From CAZCCV01 sp964497515 (lineage in GTDB: Bacteria; Armatimonadota; UBA5829; DTLH01), in the NCBI GenBank assembly GCA_964497515.1, contig CAZCCV010000017.1:1-48595 (forward strand): a stretch of DNA of 48,595 bases. Direction: 5' to 3'. Under the pieces are notes generated by a model. The model worked only from the letters and a program-made list of their open reading frames with translations. It was not told the DNA's origin and made no database searches. Position numbers and translations under genes: made by a program. This document shows, piece by piece, positions 32,193 to 41,488 of the stretch (the first letter of the stretch is position 1; each line of letters starts with the position of its first letter).

Positions 32193-33211
32193 TCATCATA
32201 TTGACTCCATCGGCGTCAGATAACGATCTTCAGGAACTGGTTCAGAATCTGAAAGACCGCGGCTATGGGGTCCATATCTCCAAAGGCGTAGAGAAGACCA
32301 TAGTCGGAGCTATCGGGGCGCCCGAAGATGACAAAGCGATAATAGCCGAGCAGCTATCCTCGCTCAACATAGTAGAGCGGGTCATTCCGATTCTAAAGCC
32401 ATACAAAATTGTGGGCAAAGAATTCCACCCCGATAAAACAATCATCAGAGTGAGGGATGTAGACATCGGTGGGCAGAAGATAGCTGTTATGGCGGGTCCT
32501 TGCTCGGTAGAGGGCGAAGAACAGACTATCGAGACGGCAAAAGCCGTTAAAGCGGCCGGCGCGAGCATACTCCGCGGAGGCGCGTTCAAGCCCAGCACAT
32601 CGCCGTACAGTTTTCATGGCCTGGGGGAAGACGCGTTGAAGATACTGACAACCGCGCGCGATGTCACGGGGCTTCCGATTATTACCGAAGTTATGGACAC
32701 TCGGGATGTGGAATTGGTCGCCAGCTACGCCGACATTCTGCAGATAGGCACCCGCAATATGACAAACTTCTCTCTGCTGCGAGAGGTGGGGCTTAGCGAA
32801 AGGCCGGTTATGCTGAAGCGCGGGATGTCTTCGACTATCGAAGAGTGGCTGCAGGCTGCGGAGTATATCGCGAACCGCGGCAACTACAATATTCTGCTCT
32901 GCGAGCGCGGGATTCGCACTTTTGAAACCTACACAAGGAACACCTTCGACATAAGCGCAATACCAGCGCTTCTTGGGCTTACACATCTGCCGATAGTTGC
33001 CGACCCGAGCCACGGGACAGGGCGTGCACAGCTTGTGCCGTCGGTTGCCAAAGCTGCAGTAGTGGCGGGAGCCGACGTGGTAATGGTGGAAGTTCATCCT
33101 CAGCCGGATAAGGCACTCAAAGATGGCGCACAGTCGCTCACACCGGCCTCGTTCCAGAAGCTGATGAGCGAACTTGGTACAGTGGCACGTGCAGTGGGGC
33201 GATATGTGTAG
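32189..33211 (+). CDS. aroF: 3-deoxy-7-phosphoheptulonate (DAHP) synthase
   Basis: DAHP synthase joins phosphoenolpyruvate and erythrose 4-phosphate, the first step of the shikimate route. At 340 residues it has the I-beta type with an N-terminal ferredoxin-like regulatory domain (1-68, MIIILTPSASDNDLQELV) like the Thermotoga enzyme, which allows feedback inhibition by aromatic amino acids. MAGPCSVEGEEQ, RGGAFKPSTSPYSFHG, LKRGMSSTIEEWL and VADPSHGTG hold substrate and metal sites. GTG start overlaps the preceding stop by 4 bases. Confidence 0.95.
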   Translation: MIIILTPSASDNDLQELVQNLKDRGYGVHISKGVEKTIVGAIGAPEDDKAIIAEQLSSLNIVERVIPILKPYKIVGKEFHPDKTIIRVRDVDIGGQKIAVMAGPCSVEGEEQTIETAKAVKAAGASILRGGAFKPSTSPYSFHGLGEDALKILTTARDVTGLPIITEVMDTRDVELVASYADILQIGTRNMTNFSLLREVGLSERPVMLKRGMSSTIEEWLQAAEYIANRGNYNILLCERGIRTFETYTRNTFDISAIPALLGLTHLPIVADPSHGTGRAQLVPSVAKAAVVAGADVVMVEVHPQPDKALKDGAQSLTPASFQKLMSELGTVARAVGRYV

Positions 33212-33239
33212 TCTGCCTGTCTGTTCTGCAGCGTAACAA

Positions 33240-34118
33240 ATGGCTGAGCGCGTAGATACCATTGCGATAATTGGTGTGGGGCTGATCGGAGGCTCGATAG
33301 GTATGGCCGCCAGGGCAAAAGGGCTTGCCAGGCGTGTCATAGGGGTTGATCGTGACCTCCGGAAGCTTCATCGTGCCAAAGAACTCGCTGCCATCGATTC
33401 GTACGCTACCGATCTTATCACCGCTGCGAGTGAAGCCGATCTGATATTTGTCTGTACGCCGGTGCTCGCAATCGTTCCCGTTATCGAAGCAATTGCTCCG
33501 GTGTTAAAAGATGGGGCAATTATAACCGACGTCGGAAGCACAAAGAGCGAGATTACAATTGGTGCGCAGTCGGTACTGCCCGAGGGGCGACACTTCGTTG
33601 GCGGGCATCCGATGGCGGGATCCGAGCAAGACGGCGTCGAGGCTGCGCGCCCGTACTTGCTTCTTAACGCCACCTATGTCATCACACCCACGGACGATAC
33701 AAATGTCCAAGCACTGAACACGCTGGTTGGCTTTGCCGAGGACATCGGCAGCAACGTAGTATTGATGAGTCCAGAACAGCACGACAGAAGCGCTGCCGTT
33801 ATCAGCCATCTTCCTCACGTTCTCTCGGCATCTATTCTGAGGCTGGCGGAGGAAGAGCAAAGGCAGAGTGGCAAAGTATTCGATCTGGCAGCCGGTAGCT
33901 TCAAAGATATGACCCGCGTTGCTGGCAGTCCTCCTGAGCTTTGGGTAGACATCTGCCTTTCCAACAAAACCGCAATAGTCGATATACTCCAGAGTTACGA
34001 GACAATCCTTGCCGGTGTCAGGAAGAGCATCGAAGCAGCAGATGCCGATGAGATCGAAAGCCTTTTTGAAGAAGGCCGCACATTGAGGCAAACCTGGGTA
34101 CACGAAAAGCAAGAGTAG
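33240..34118 (+). CDS. tyrA: Prephenate dehydrogenase
   Basis: This NAD(P)-dependent enzyme converts prephenate (or arogenate) to the tyrosine precursor. The 292 residues have an N-terminal Rossmann domain with IGVGLIGGSIG (10-20) and the catalytic-region FVGGHPMAGSEQDGVEAA. SAAVISHLPHVLSASIL and AGSFKDMTRVAGSPPELW follow in the C-terminal helical domain. It lacks a C-terminal ACT domain. It begins 28 bases after aroF. Confidence 0.94.
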   Translation: MAERVDTIAIIGVGLIGGSIGMAARAKGLARRVIGVDRDLRKLHRAKELAAIDSYATDLITAASEADLIFVCTPVLAIVPVIEAIAPVLKDGAIITDVGSTKSEITIGAQSVLPEGRHFVGGHPMAGSEQDGVEAARPYLLLNATYVITPTDDTNVQALNTLVGFAEDIGSNVVLMSPEQHDRSAAVISHLPHVLSASILRLAEEEQRQSGKVFDLAAGSFKDMTRVAGSPPELWVDICLSNKTAIVDILQSYETILAGVRKSIEAADADEIESLFEEGRTLRQTWVHEKQE

Positions 34119-34164
34119 CAGTCTTTGGTGCAGTCGATTGCTCTTTAATATTGGTAGAGAAGAT

Positions 34165-35460
34165 ATGACGAAGCTAAATTTTAGCTGCAAAACATCACTT
34201 CGAGGCAAGATATCGGTTCCGGGAGATAAGTCTATCAGCCATAGAGCGGTGATACTGGGGTCACTTGCGAAAGGGATTACCAGAATCCACGGCTTTCTGG
34301 CAGGTGAAGACTGTCTGAACACGGCTGGTGTGTTCCAGCGGATGGGTGTCTCGATATCGAGAGAAGGGCCCGAAGAACTCGTTATCTCCGGTGCAGGGCT
34401 TTCATCTCTGAAGGAGCCAATGGATCTGCTCGACGTCGGCAATTCCGGAACATCAATCCGATTGATCTCAGGCGTGCTTGCAGGCCAGCCATTTTATTCT
34501 GTTATCACAGGTGATGACTCGATCAGGCAGCGGCCGATGAAGCGAGTCACCGAGCCTCTCAGGGAGATGGGGGCAACCATCTTCGGGCGAGAGGGAGGAA
34601 ACAAAGCCCCGCTTACGATACTGGGAGGCGATCTGGTGCCGATCGATTATCGCTCACCAGTCGCGAGCGCACAGGTAAAAAGTGCAGTGCTTCTGGCGGG
34701 GCTCTTCGCCGATGGTGAGACTTCCGTAACAGAACCCGTCCTCTCCCGAAACCACACCGAGCTTATGGTTAAGGGCTTTGGAGGAAATGTGCGGGTTGAA
34801 GGAACGACTGCTACGGTGTCTGGCCGACCATCGCTTGTGGGGCAGGCAATAACAGTGCCCGGCGACATATCCTCCGCAGCTTTCTGGATGGTAGCGGCGC
34901 TGATAGTCCCCGGTTCAGAAGTCTTGCTGCAGAATGTGGGGATCAACCCCACGAGAACAGGCATACTAAACGCGCTGAAAGCTATGGGAGCAGATATCTC
35001 GCTGGAAAACACTCGGGAAGTGACGGGGGAACCAGTGGCGGACATAGTAGTCCGATCGAGTCAGCTTAAGGGAGCAAATATCGGGGGCGAGATTATTCCA
35101 AGGCTGATCGATGAGATTCCGGTTCTCGCAGTTGCCGCCGCCGCTGCTTCTGGGGATACCATCATCTCGGGAGCCGAAGAACTCCGGGTAAAAGAGACCG
35201 ATCGAATCGCCGCCATCGCGCAGGAGCTTTCCAAGTTTGGCGCAAAGATAGATGAAACTCCAGGTGGAATGATTATCCACGGCGGAGTTGATCTCATTGG
35301 AGCAGAGTGCAACTCGCACGGCGACCACCGAATAGCTATGTCGTGTGCCATTGCGGGGCTGATAGCTAGTGGTGAAACTACCGTTCAGGGTGCGGAGTGC
35401 ATTGCTATATCCTATCCCGGGTTCGAAGAACAGCTTGGCCGGTTCGCCAACATCAGCTAA
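34165..35460 (+). CDS. aroA: 5-enolpyruvylshikimate-3-phosphate synthase
   Basis: EPSP synthase transfers enolpyruvyl to shikimate 3-phosphate. The 431-residue enzyme has GDKSISHRAVILGSLA near the start, LDVGNSGTSIRLISGVLAG, RQRPMKRV, VKSAVLLAGLFADG, LIDEIPVLAVAAA, ELRVKETDRIAAI and HGDHRIAMS, which hold its active-site residues. The NSGTSIR segment has Ser where class I enzymes read GTAMR, so it looks like a class II type. The start at 34165 is chosen because the family core begins within 15 residues. Confidence 0.95.
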   Translation: MTKLNFSCKTSLRGKISVPGDKSISHRAVILGSLAKGITRIHGFLAGEDCLNTAGVFQRMGVSISREGPEELVISGAGLSSLKEPMDLLDVGNSGTSIRLISGVLAGQPFYSVITGDDSIRQRPMKRVTEPLREMGATIFGREGGNKAPLTILGGDLVPIDYRSPVASAQVKSAVLLAGLFADGETSVTEPVLSRNHTELMVKGFGGNVRVEGTTATVSGRPSLVGQAITVPGDISSAAFWMVAALIVPGSEVLLQNVGINPTRTGILNALKAMGADISLENTREVTGEPVADIVVRSSQLKGANIGGEIIPRLIDEIPVLAVAAAAASGDTIISGAEELRVKETDRIAAIAQELSKFGAKIDETPGGMIIHGGVDLIGAECNSHGDHRIAMSCAIAGLIASGETTVQGAECIAISYPGFEEQLGRFANIS

Positions 35461-35517
35461 CTGTGAATCTGCAGTCAATCTTTTCGAGACCATCGGGGAG
35501 TTGTGTATAATAACCGA

Positions 35518-36189
35518 ATGAAAAAACCCATTATTGCGATAGACGGGCCGGCGGGTTCGGGGAAGAGTACGATTGCTCGCTTGGTTGCCGAGCGGCTCGG
35601 ATACACTTATATCGACACTGGCGCAATGTATCGCGCTGTAGGTGTGTGGGCAATGCAAGAAGGAATTGGCATCGATGAGCCGGGAAGAATCGTCGAATTG
35701 GCCGAACGGCTTAGTATTCGATTCGCACAGAACGACCAACAGCGGATTCTGGTAGACGGGGAAGACCTCACACTGGCGATTCGCACTCCCGAAGCGACCC
35801 GAATGTCGAGCCCTGTATCAGCTATTCCGGGAGTGCGCAGACGTCTGGTTGATATTCAGCGCCAGATGGGTGAGGCAGGCGGCGTTGTAATGGAAGGCAG
35901 GGACATCGGCACGTACGTCTTCCCGGATGCAGAAATCAAGATTTTTATGACAGCATCTGCAAAGGAGCGCGCCCGCCGACGCTGCAAAGACCTAACGGCG
36001 GCCGGAGTAGTTGCAAATCACGAACAGGTGCTAAAGGACATACTCGAACGGGACGAGCGAGACAGTTCCCGCGACATGGCTCCACTTCGACAGGCAGCCG
36101 ATGCAGTACACATAGACACCGACCAGATGAGTCTAGAAGAAGTTGTTACTGCAATTCTCGATGTCTACAACAGGGTGACAGGTCAATGA
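35518..36189 (+). CDS. cmk: Cytidylate kinase
   Basis: Cmk phosphorylates CMP and dCMP. The 223-residue protein has the P-loop GPAGSGKSTIARLVAE, YIDTGAMYRAVG, the DIGTYVFPDAEIKIFMTASAKERARRR core and the RDERDSSRDMAPLRQAADA substrate loop. The ATG at 35518 sits about 7 bases after TATAAT (35506-35511), so a promoter there would give a leaderless transcript. A GTG at 35503 with GGGGAG close by is the alternative. It continues the aromatic operon order (aroA-cmk) common in many bacteria. Confidence 0.95.
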   Translation: MKKPIIAIDGPAGSGKSTIARLVAERLGYTYIDTGAMYRAVGVWAMQEGIGIDEPGRIVELAERLSIRFAQNDQQRILVDGEDLTLAIRTPEATRMSSPVSAIPGVRRRLVDIQRQMGEAGGVVMEGRDIGTYVFPDAEIKIFMTASAKERARRRCKDLTAAGVVANHEQVLKDILERDERDSSRDMAPLRQAADAVHIDTDQMSLEEVVTAILDVYNRVTGQ

Positions 36190-36803
36190 TCTACTGGATA
36201 GGCTGGACACTCTGTCTGATTACTACCAAATTCTTCGGTAGAATCAAGACCTATGGTAGCGAGAATGTTCCACGAGAAGGTGGAGTCATTCTAGCGCCAA
36301 ACCACATAAGCTACATCGACCCTCCTGCCGCAGGTATGGGAATCAACTTCCGTCGCATTCATTTTATGGCGAAGCTGGAGTTATTTCAAGTTCCGGTTCT
36401 GGGGTTTCTGATCAAGGCTGTTGGGGCGTTTCCAGTTCGTCAGCACACCGCCGATAGAGCAGCGCTAAAGACAGCACTCAAGTACCTAGAAAATGGTGAG
36501 CTTGTTTGTATGTTTCCAGAGGGCACCCGAAGCCTGGATGGCAAATTGGGCGAGCCACAAGCCGGGTTGGGGATGATAGTGCTGAAATCTAAGGCTCCAG
36601 TAGTTCCGTGTGCACTTGTCGGCACACGCGATATGCTGCCCCCTCATTCGAAGTTCCTGCATTTTGCACGGGTCAAGGTAGTTTATGGTGAGCCGATTAC
36701 CTTTGAAGATCTGTACGAACAGGGGATGAACAAAGAGACTATTGCCGAAGTAGGCCGCCGCGTTATCCAAGCGATTGCGGATCTCCAGTCGAAGTATTCC
36801 TAG
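36186..36803 (+). CDS. plsC: 1-acylglycerol-3-phosphate O-acyltransferase
   Basis: PlsC acylates lysophosphatidate in membrane lipid synthesis. The 205-residue protein has the HX4D motif (His40, Asp45 in NHISYIDPP), MAKLELFQVPVLGFL, and the FPEGTRSLDGKLG glycerol-phosphate-binding motif, then PVVPCALVGT. It overlaps cmk by 4 bases (ATGA) and has one N-terminal hydrophobic helix. It ends the plus-strand operon before a terminator. Confidence 0.94.
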   Translation: MIYWIGWTLCLITTKFFGRIKTYGSENVPREGGVILAPNHISYIDPPAAGMGINFRRIHFMAKLELFQVPVLGFLIKAVGAFPVRQHTADRAALKTALKYLENGELVCMFPEGTRSLDGKLGEPQAGLGMIVLKSKAPVVPCALVGTRDMLPPHSKFLHFARVKVVYGEPITFEDLYEQGMNKETIAEVGRRVIQAIADLQSKYS

Positions 36804-36826
36804 TCGAAACAGACGTACATTGAGTG

Positions 36827-36866
36827 TGCGGCGGCGCCTACGGACAGCGCCACCGCAAGTCTTTTT
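36827..36866 (+). terminator. Intrinsic terminator of the aroF-plsC operon
   Basis: TGCGGCGGCGC (36827-36837) pairs with GCGCCACCGCA (36847-36857) with one mismatch and is followed by TCTTTTT. Confidence 0.85.
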
Positions 36867-36881
36867 GAAGGGAGCCCTGCG

Positions 36882-37274
36882 CTAGCCAGCCGAGCTTTTC
36901 TGTACGTAGTTGACCTGCAGGTCACTCACCATCCGTCGATATTCTTTCTTCTGCTCTTCCTCCAGATGAGGGGCAATCTTGTCTACCAGAAAGACCACAC
37001 TGTCGATGGCAATCTTTGCCTGCAGCATATCTTCCTGGGCTTTTTTTGTTGCGGGATTGATTCTAAGCCCCATCCAGTACCAGGCGCCCTCGGCGAGCAT
37101 CAGAACCGTCCACTGTATCAGGGAATAGACATCGCCTGCAGGTTCACCTTCGGTCTCTTCTTCGGGCGAAGTATCTTCAGTTTCCTTAGTCGTCTCGGGT
37201 TCAGATGCTTCCTCATCGCGCATACGTTTATCTACAACCTCAAATCCTCTGTCTTCTGCATTGTTTTCAGCCAA
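36882..37274 (-). CDS. DUF1844 protein
   Basis: The 130-residue protein has a very acidic N-terminal half (Glu/Thr-rich, about 20-45) and a C-terminal DUF1844 core (YSLIQWTVLMLAEGAWYWMGL, then MLQAKIAIDSVVFLVDKIAPHL). The core is amphipathic helices of unknown function. It is encoded downstream of a VanZ-like gene and may share its transcript (27-base gap). Confidence 0.75.
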   Translation of the reverse strand: MAENNAEDRGFEVVDKRMRDEEASEPETTKETEDTSPEEETEGEPAGDVYSLIQWTVLMLAEGAWYWMGLRINPATKKAQEDMLQAKIAIDSVVFLVDKIAPHLEEEQKKEYRRMVSDLQVNYVQKSSAG

Positions 37275-37301
37275 CTGTCACACCTCCATCTTAAACAGAG
37301 T

Positions 37302-37685
37302 CTATTGGTCTTTACAGCACTTCTGCACACTTGTAACTGCGGCATACACAATCGCTCCAACGAGTGCGCCTACAGAGTCGGCTACCAAGTCGAACAGATC
37401 GAAAGTTCTCCCCGGCACATACCACTGGTGGAGTTCATCTATTGCGCCATATGAAGCTGTAACGATTATCGCTACAATTGCTGCCACTATCAAACGACAG
37501 CTAAAGGTTCTTCTGACTGCTCTCATAACAAGAGCGGAGAGCACAGCGTACGCTGCTGCGTGGTGCAGTTTGTCCCATCCCAGAAACCCCTCCGGACACG
37601 GCAATCGGGATTTTGAGGATGCAAAAAAGATCAAACCCATCCATACAATTGGTGGCAGCCAAAGCCACGCCCTGCCATGCGTCAT
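37302..37685 (-). CDS. VanZ-like membrane protein
   Basis: The 127-residue protein has four membrane helices and the VanZ-type pattern SSKSRLP, GWDKLHHAAAYAVL and ASYGAIDELHQWYVPGRTFDLFDLVADSVGALVGA. VanZ-fold proteins have been tied to teicoplanin tolerance and to lipid or glycan handling, but most bacterial copies are uncharacterised. It overlaps the end of ligA by 4 bases. Confidence 0.88.
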   Translation of the reverse strand: MTHGRAWLWLPPIVWMGLIFFASSKSRLPCPEGFLGWDKLHHAAAYAVLSALVMRAVRRTFSCRLIVAAIVAIIVTASYGAIDELHQWYVPGRTFDLFDLVADSVGALVGAIVYAAVTSVQKCCKDQ

Positions 37686-39730
37686 TCCAGCCCTGCCATC
37701 TTGCGGAATTCAGCTTCCGATAACACATTCACCTCTAACTGTCGTGCTTTTTCGAGTTTTGAACCGGCCTTTTCTCCGGCGACAACCAAGTCCGTATTCC
37801 TGCTTACAGAGGAACTCGCCTTGCCTCCCAGCTTCAATACCAGCTCTTCCGCCTCACCTCGCGTCATAGTTTCTAGTCCACCGGTGAAGACGAAAGTCTT
37901 GCCTGAAATCGGCGACTGAACAGGTTGAGTCTTTTCAGCTTCTGTAGCGACACCAGCCTGTCGGAGTTTCGTGAGAACCCGCTTCGTTTCATCTTGAGAG
38001 AAGAACCGATTAATGCTGGTAGCAATAACCGGCCCCACGTCGACGACCGAGGCCAAATCATCTATCGATGCCACTTCCAGCGCGTCGAGAGACCCAAAAT
38101 GTTCGGCGAGCGCCTGAGCAGTACGTTCCCCAACATGCCTTATACCCAGTCCAAAAATCAGTCGTGCAAGAGTTCGTGATTTGCTGTTTTCTATTGCGTT
38201 TACGATGTTCTGCGCAGACTTCTCGCCCATTCTTTCGATGTTAAGAAGATCCTGAGCGGTGAGCGGATAAAGATCCCCAGGGTCGGATATCAACTTGCTA
38301 TCCAGGAGCCGCTGAACCAGCGACGGCCCCATACCGTCGATATCCATAGCCTCGCGGGATGCAAAATGCTGAATTCTCCGCAGTATTTGCACCGGGCAGA
38401 TTATCCCAATGCACCTTGCAACTGCCTCGCCCTCCAATTGTTCAATATCGGAGCCACATTCTGGGCATTTGTCCGGCATAACGAACTCTCTTTCGCTTCC
38501 GTTGCGCTTCTCTTCTATCACCTCAACGACTTCGGGTATCACATCGCCTGCGCGTTGGATAACGACACTGTCGCCGATTCGTATTTCTTTTCTGCGTATC
38601 TCGTCTTCATTGTGCAGCGTCGCGCGGGAAACAGTAACCCCGCCGATTGCCACAGGGTCCATAACGGCAACCGGAGTAAGCGCGCCGGTTCTGCCCACCT
38701 GCACGATAATGTCTCGTATTACTGTCGACGCTTGCCTGGCAGGGAACTTGAATGCTATTGCCCATCGTGGACTTCTGGAGGCGTGTCCCAACTGTTCCTG
38801 ATACACTAGCGAATTGACCTTAATCACCACGCCGTCTATGTCGTAGCCGAGTGTTTCGCGTTTCTCGCTCCACTCCTGGCAAAACTGCCAGGCTTGGTTT
38901 ATCCCAACACAGCGACGAACGTTCGGGTTCACTTTGAATCCCCAGTTCTTTAGCGTCTCAAGTATCTCCCACTGTGTGCTCCATCCTGCTCTTTCTACAT
39001 AACCGATACTGTAGCAGAAGACATCGAGTCTTCGGCTCGCGGTTACTCTGGGGTCTAGTTGTCGCACCGAACCCGCTGCAGCATTCCTCGGGTTTGCGAA
39101 GGTTGGTTCTCCGCGCTCCTCTCGCTCCAGATTAATCCTTCTAAACTCTTCGTGCAGCAGAAGAGCTTCGCCACGGATTTCAACAGACTGCGGAATCTCG
39201 TAAGTGTCACCGGTCGGGCGTGCGTTAATCCTGAGAGGCAGACTGCCGATAGTGCGGAGGTTGGCAGTGATGTCTTCGCCGGTGTATCCGTCGCCCCTCG
39301 TCGCTCCAACGGCAAAAACGCCTTCATTGTAAGTGAGCGATACAGCGAGGCCATCGAACTTAAGTTCAGCTATGTATTCGATAACATCAGTTTCTGACAA
39401 ACCAAGTGTGCGTCTGGCACGTTCGTCAAAGGCAATCAGTTCTGCTTCGCTCACGGCGTTGGCCAGGCTGAGCATTGGCACGCGGTGCTGATGTGGGTTA
39501 AACTCTGATTGAGGAGTAGTGCCGACCCGCTGAGTTGGTGAGTCCGAAGTGACAAGCGATGGGAAACGCACTTCGATGTCTTGCAATTCGCGCATTTGCC
39601 GGTCGTATTCCTGATCGGAGACAGTGGGGGCGTCGAGAACGTAGTATCTGTAGTTGTGTTCGTTTATTTCGTGTCTAAGGGCAGTAACACGTTCGACGAC
39701 CTCTTTTGGAGGATGTTGGTCTGGCCCCAT
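37682..39730 (-). CDS. ligA: NAD-dependent DNA ligase
   Basis: LigA seals nicks in DNA using NAD. The 682 residues include the NMN-binding Ia domain, the adenylation domain with AMP-lysine Lys124 in AELKFDGLAVS, and the OB fold. The zinc finger follows (CPECGSDIEQLEGEAVARC with a further Cys at CPVQ), then helix-hairpin-helix repeats and a C-terminal BRCT domain (SGKTFVFTGGLETMTRGEAEE). It is essential and intact. It is followed by VanZ-like and DUF1844 genes. Confidence 0.97.
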   Translation of the reverse strand: MGPDQHPPKEVVERVTALRHEINEHNYRYYVLDAPTVSDQEYDRQMRELQDIEVRFPSLVTSDSPTQRVGTTPQSEFNPHQHRVPMLSLANAVSEAELIAFDERARRTLGLSETDVIEYIAELKFDGLAVSLTYNEGVFAVGATRGDGYTGEDITANLRTIGSLPLRINARPTGDTYEIPQSVEIRGEALLLHEEFRRINLEREERGEPTFANPRNAAAGSVRQLDPRVTASRRLDVFCYSIGYVERAGWSTQWEILETLKNWGFKVNPNVRRCVGINQAWQFCQEWSEKRETLGYDIDGVVIKVNSLVYQEQLGHASRSPRWAIAFKFPARQASTVIRDIIVQVGRTGALTPVAVMDPVAIGGVTVSRATLHNEDEIRRKEIRIGDSVVIQRAGDVIPEVVEVIEEKRNGSEREFVMPDKCPECGSDIEQLEGEAVARCIGIICPVQILRRIQHFASREAMDIDGMGPSLVQRLLDSKLISDPGDLYPLTAQDLLNIERMGEKSAQNIVNAIENSKSRTLARLIFGLGIRHVGERTAQALAEHFGSLDALEVASIDDLASVVDVGPVIATSINRFFSQDETKRVLTKLRQAGVATEAEKTQPVQSPISGKTFVFTGGLETMTRGEAEELVLKLGGKASSSVSRNTDLVVAGEKAGSKLEKARQLEVNVLSEAEFRKMAGLE

Positions 39731-39906
39731 CGAATAGCCCTCCGATAACTGATTGCGTGAAGCGGTAAGTCACATTCTAATCTGGGCAGGCTATGCTGTC
39801 AAGGTTTCGAGACCTCCTGAGCAACCTCGTTCCCTGTGAGTTGCTATCTCGCGATCTAACGGTTAACTCGGTCGATTTCGACCAACTGAAAGGAGTAGTG
39901 GAGCAA

Positions 39907-40917
39907 ATGTCCTCCCCTGCAGTCTCTGTTCTGATGCCCGTTTACAACGCCGCAGCTACTGTAGGCGACGCAATAAGGAGTGTTCTAAATCAGACGCACG
40001 ATGACTTCGAGCTCCTTGTTGTAAACGACGGTTCTACAGACAGCACGGCTGAAAGAGCGGTAGCCGCTGCGAACGGGGACAATCGCTTCCGTTTAATCGA
40101 TATAGACCACGCCGGGCTAATCCCGGCTCTTAACGCAGGGCTTCTGGAGTGTCGCGACGAGTTTTTGGCTCGGATGGATGGCGACGACATCTCTCATCCG
40201 GACAGACTTCAACTTCAAGTGCAGTATTTGATCGCCAACCCACAAATCAGTGTCTGTTCGTCGCTTGTGCGGTCGTTTCCACAGTCGGCGGTGCGCGATG
40301 GGTTTCGCAAGTATGAAATCTGGCTGAACTCGCTTACAGAACACTCTGAGATCAGCCGGGATTTCTTCATCGAAAGCCCGGTAGCGCATCCAAGTGTCAT
40401 GCTGCGAACGGAGGAGCTTCGCGAGCTTGGCGGTTATGTGGAAAACAACTGGCCGGAAGATTACGATCTCTGGTTGCGGTACTACACCGCCGGAAAACAC
40501 TTCGGCAAAGTCCCGCGTTATTTGCTCTTCTGGCGGGCACACACATCGCGTCTGACTTTCACCGATTCTCGTTACGCACTCGAAAACTTCATCCGTGCGA
40601 AGGCGCACTACTTGGCAAAATATCTTGGTTCTACTCATAGAGAGGTGATAGTCTGGGGCGCAGGAATGACTGGCAGGCGACTCAGCAAGCATTTGGTTAG
40701 GGAAGGAGTAAAAGTTCGACTGGTCGTTGATATCGACCAGGCTAAGACGGGAAAGACAATGCGCGGAATACCGATTGTACCGCCCGATACGCTGCAGGAG
40801 TGTGGCGGCGTTATGATAATTGCAGCAGTTGGTTCGGAGGGCGCGAGAGAGCGGATTCGAGAGTACCTTGTTTCTATAGGCAGAAAAGAACTGCGAGACT
40901 TCATCTGCGCAGCGTAG
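39907..40917 (+). CDS. Family 2 glycosyltransferase with C-terminal Rossmann-like domain
   Basis: Residues 1-230 are a GT-A fold, family 2 transferase: VSVLMPVYNAAATVGDAIRSVL, VNDGSTDST, and MDGDDISHPDRL with the metal-binding acidic motif. Residues about 245-336 form a second domain that starts VIVWGAGMTGRRL, typical of a dinucleotide-binding fold, followed by RGIPIVPPDTLQECG and MIIAAVGSEGARERI, as in N-terminal domains of PglD-type sugar acetyltransferases. The fusion suggests sugar sensing or a second step. The ATG at 39907 is chosen because it begins the fold; an in-frame start at 39793 would add 38 residues. Confidence 0.8.
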   Translation: MSSPAVSVLMPVYNAAATVGDAIRSVLNQTHDDFELLVVNDGSTDSTAERAVAAANGDNRFRLIDIDHAGLIPALNAGLLECRDEFLARMDGDDISHPDRLQLQVQYLIANPQISVCSSLVRSFPQSAVRDGFRKYEIWLNSLTEHSEISRDFFIESPVAHPSVMLRTEELRELGGYVENNWPEDYDLWLRYYTAGKHFGKVPRYLLFWRAHTSRLTFTDSRYALENFIRAKAHYLAKYLGSTHREVIVWGAGMTGRRLSKHLVREGVKVRLVVDIDQAKTGKTMRGIPIVPPDTLQECGGVMIIAAVGSEGARERIREYLVSIGRKELRDFICAA

Positions 40918-40933
40918 AATGCGGTTATTTGAT

Positions 40934-40955
40934 GGCCGGGGAATACACCCCGGCC
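40934..40955. terminator. GC-rich hairpin between convergent genes
   Basis: GGCCGGGG (40934-40941) pairs perfectly with CCCCGGCC (40948-40955) around a 6-base loop. It lies between the glycosyltransferase and the convergent ACT-like gene. No strong T-run follows, so its use as terminator is only likely. Confidence 0.55.
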
Positions 40956-40967
40956 CCGGTATTCTTT

Positions 40968-41225
40968 CTAGCCCTCGAAGACCATTTTCTTTGTTTCTAC
41001 GCCATCAAAGGACTTCAGTTTCTGCTCCATCTCGGCGATCTTCGAATCATCCCCATACATCTCGAGAAGGATCAATCCGCTGGGAGAGCAGACGCCCTCT
41101 CCAGAATCGTGAAGTCCGATACGGGTTTTGATGTTGCAGCCATAATCCGTAAAGACCTGCTGCACTTCTTTTGCCGTGGTGACTCTGCTGGTGAGCAGCA
41201 CTCCCACTACCGTGCGCTTGGACAT
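40968..41225 (-). CDS. ACT-like domain protein (TM1266/hydrogenase-regulator type)
   Basis: The 85-residue protein is a single ferredoxin-like ACT fold: RTVVGVLLTSRVTTAKEVQQVFTDYG, NIKTRIGLHDSGEG, LILLEMYGDDSKIAEMEQKLKSFDGVETKKMVF. The YG-x-I...RIGL pattern resembles the small TM1266-type proteins found with FeFe hydrogenases. No hydrogenase gene is present here. The ATG follows AAAGGAG. Ligand and partner are unknown. Confidence 0.65.
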   Translation of the reverse strand: MSKRTVVGVLLTSRVTTAKEVQQVFTDYGCNIKTRIGLHDSGEGVCSPSGLILLEMYGDDSKIAEMEQKLKSFDGVETKKMVFEG

Positions 41226-41488
41226 TTTCGTTACTCCTTTCCTCTCTTTGTGGGCAATCCTGTTTATACTCAATTCGTCGAGTTGGTTGTGAACTCCTGC
41301 AACCATCTACCCTCGCCAGACCACAGCCAAGTATACCCAAAAAGCACAGCGCACGGAAGAGGTTTTGCAGGATTAACCATCTGCAATTGATAAGTGTGTA
41401 AATGGCGGAGCTCTTTTGCAGGAACGGGATGTGTATCAGGCTAGCCTGCAGGTTCGCGCCGGGATAATCGCAAGAAGGACGAGTATTT

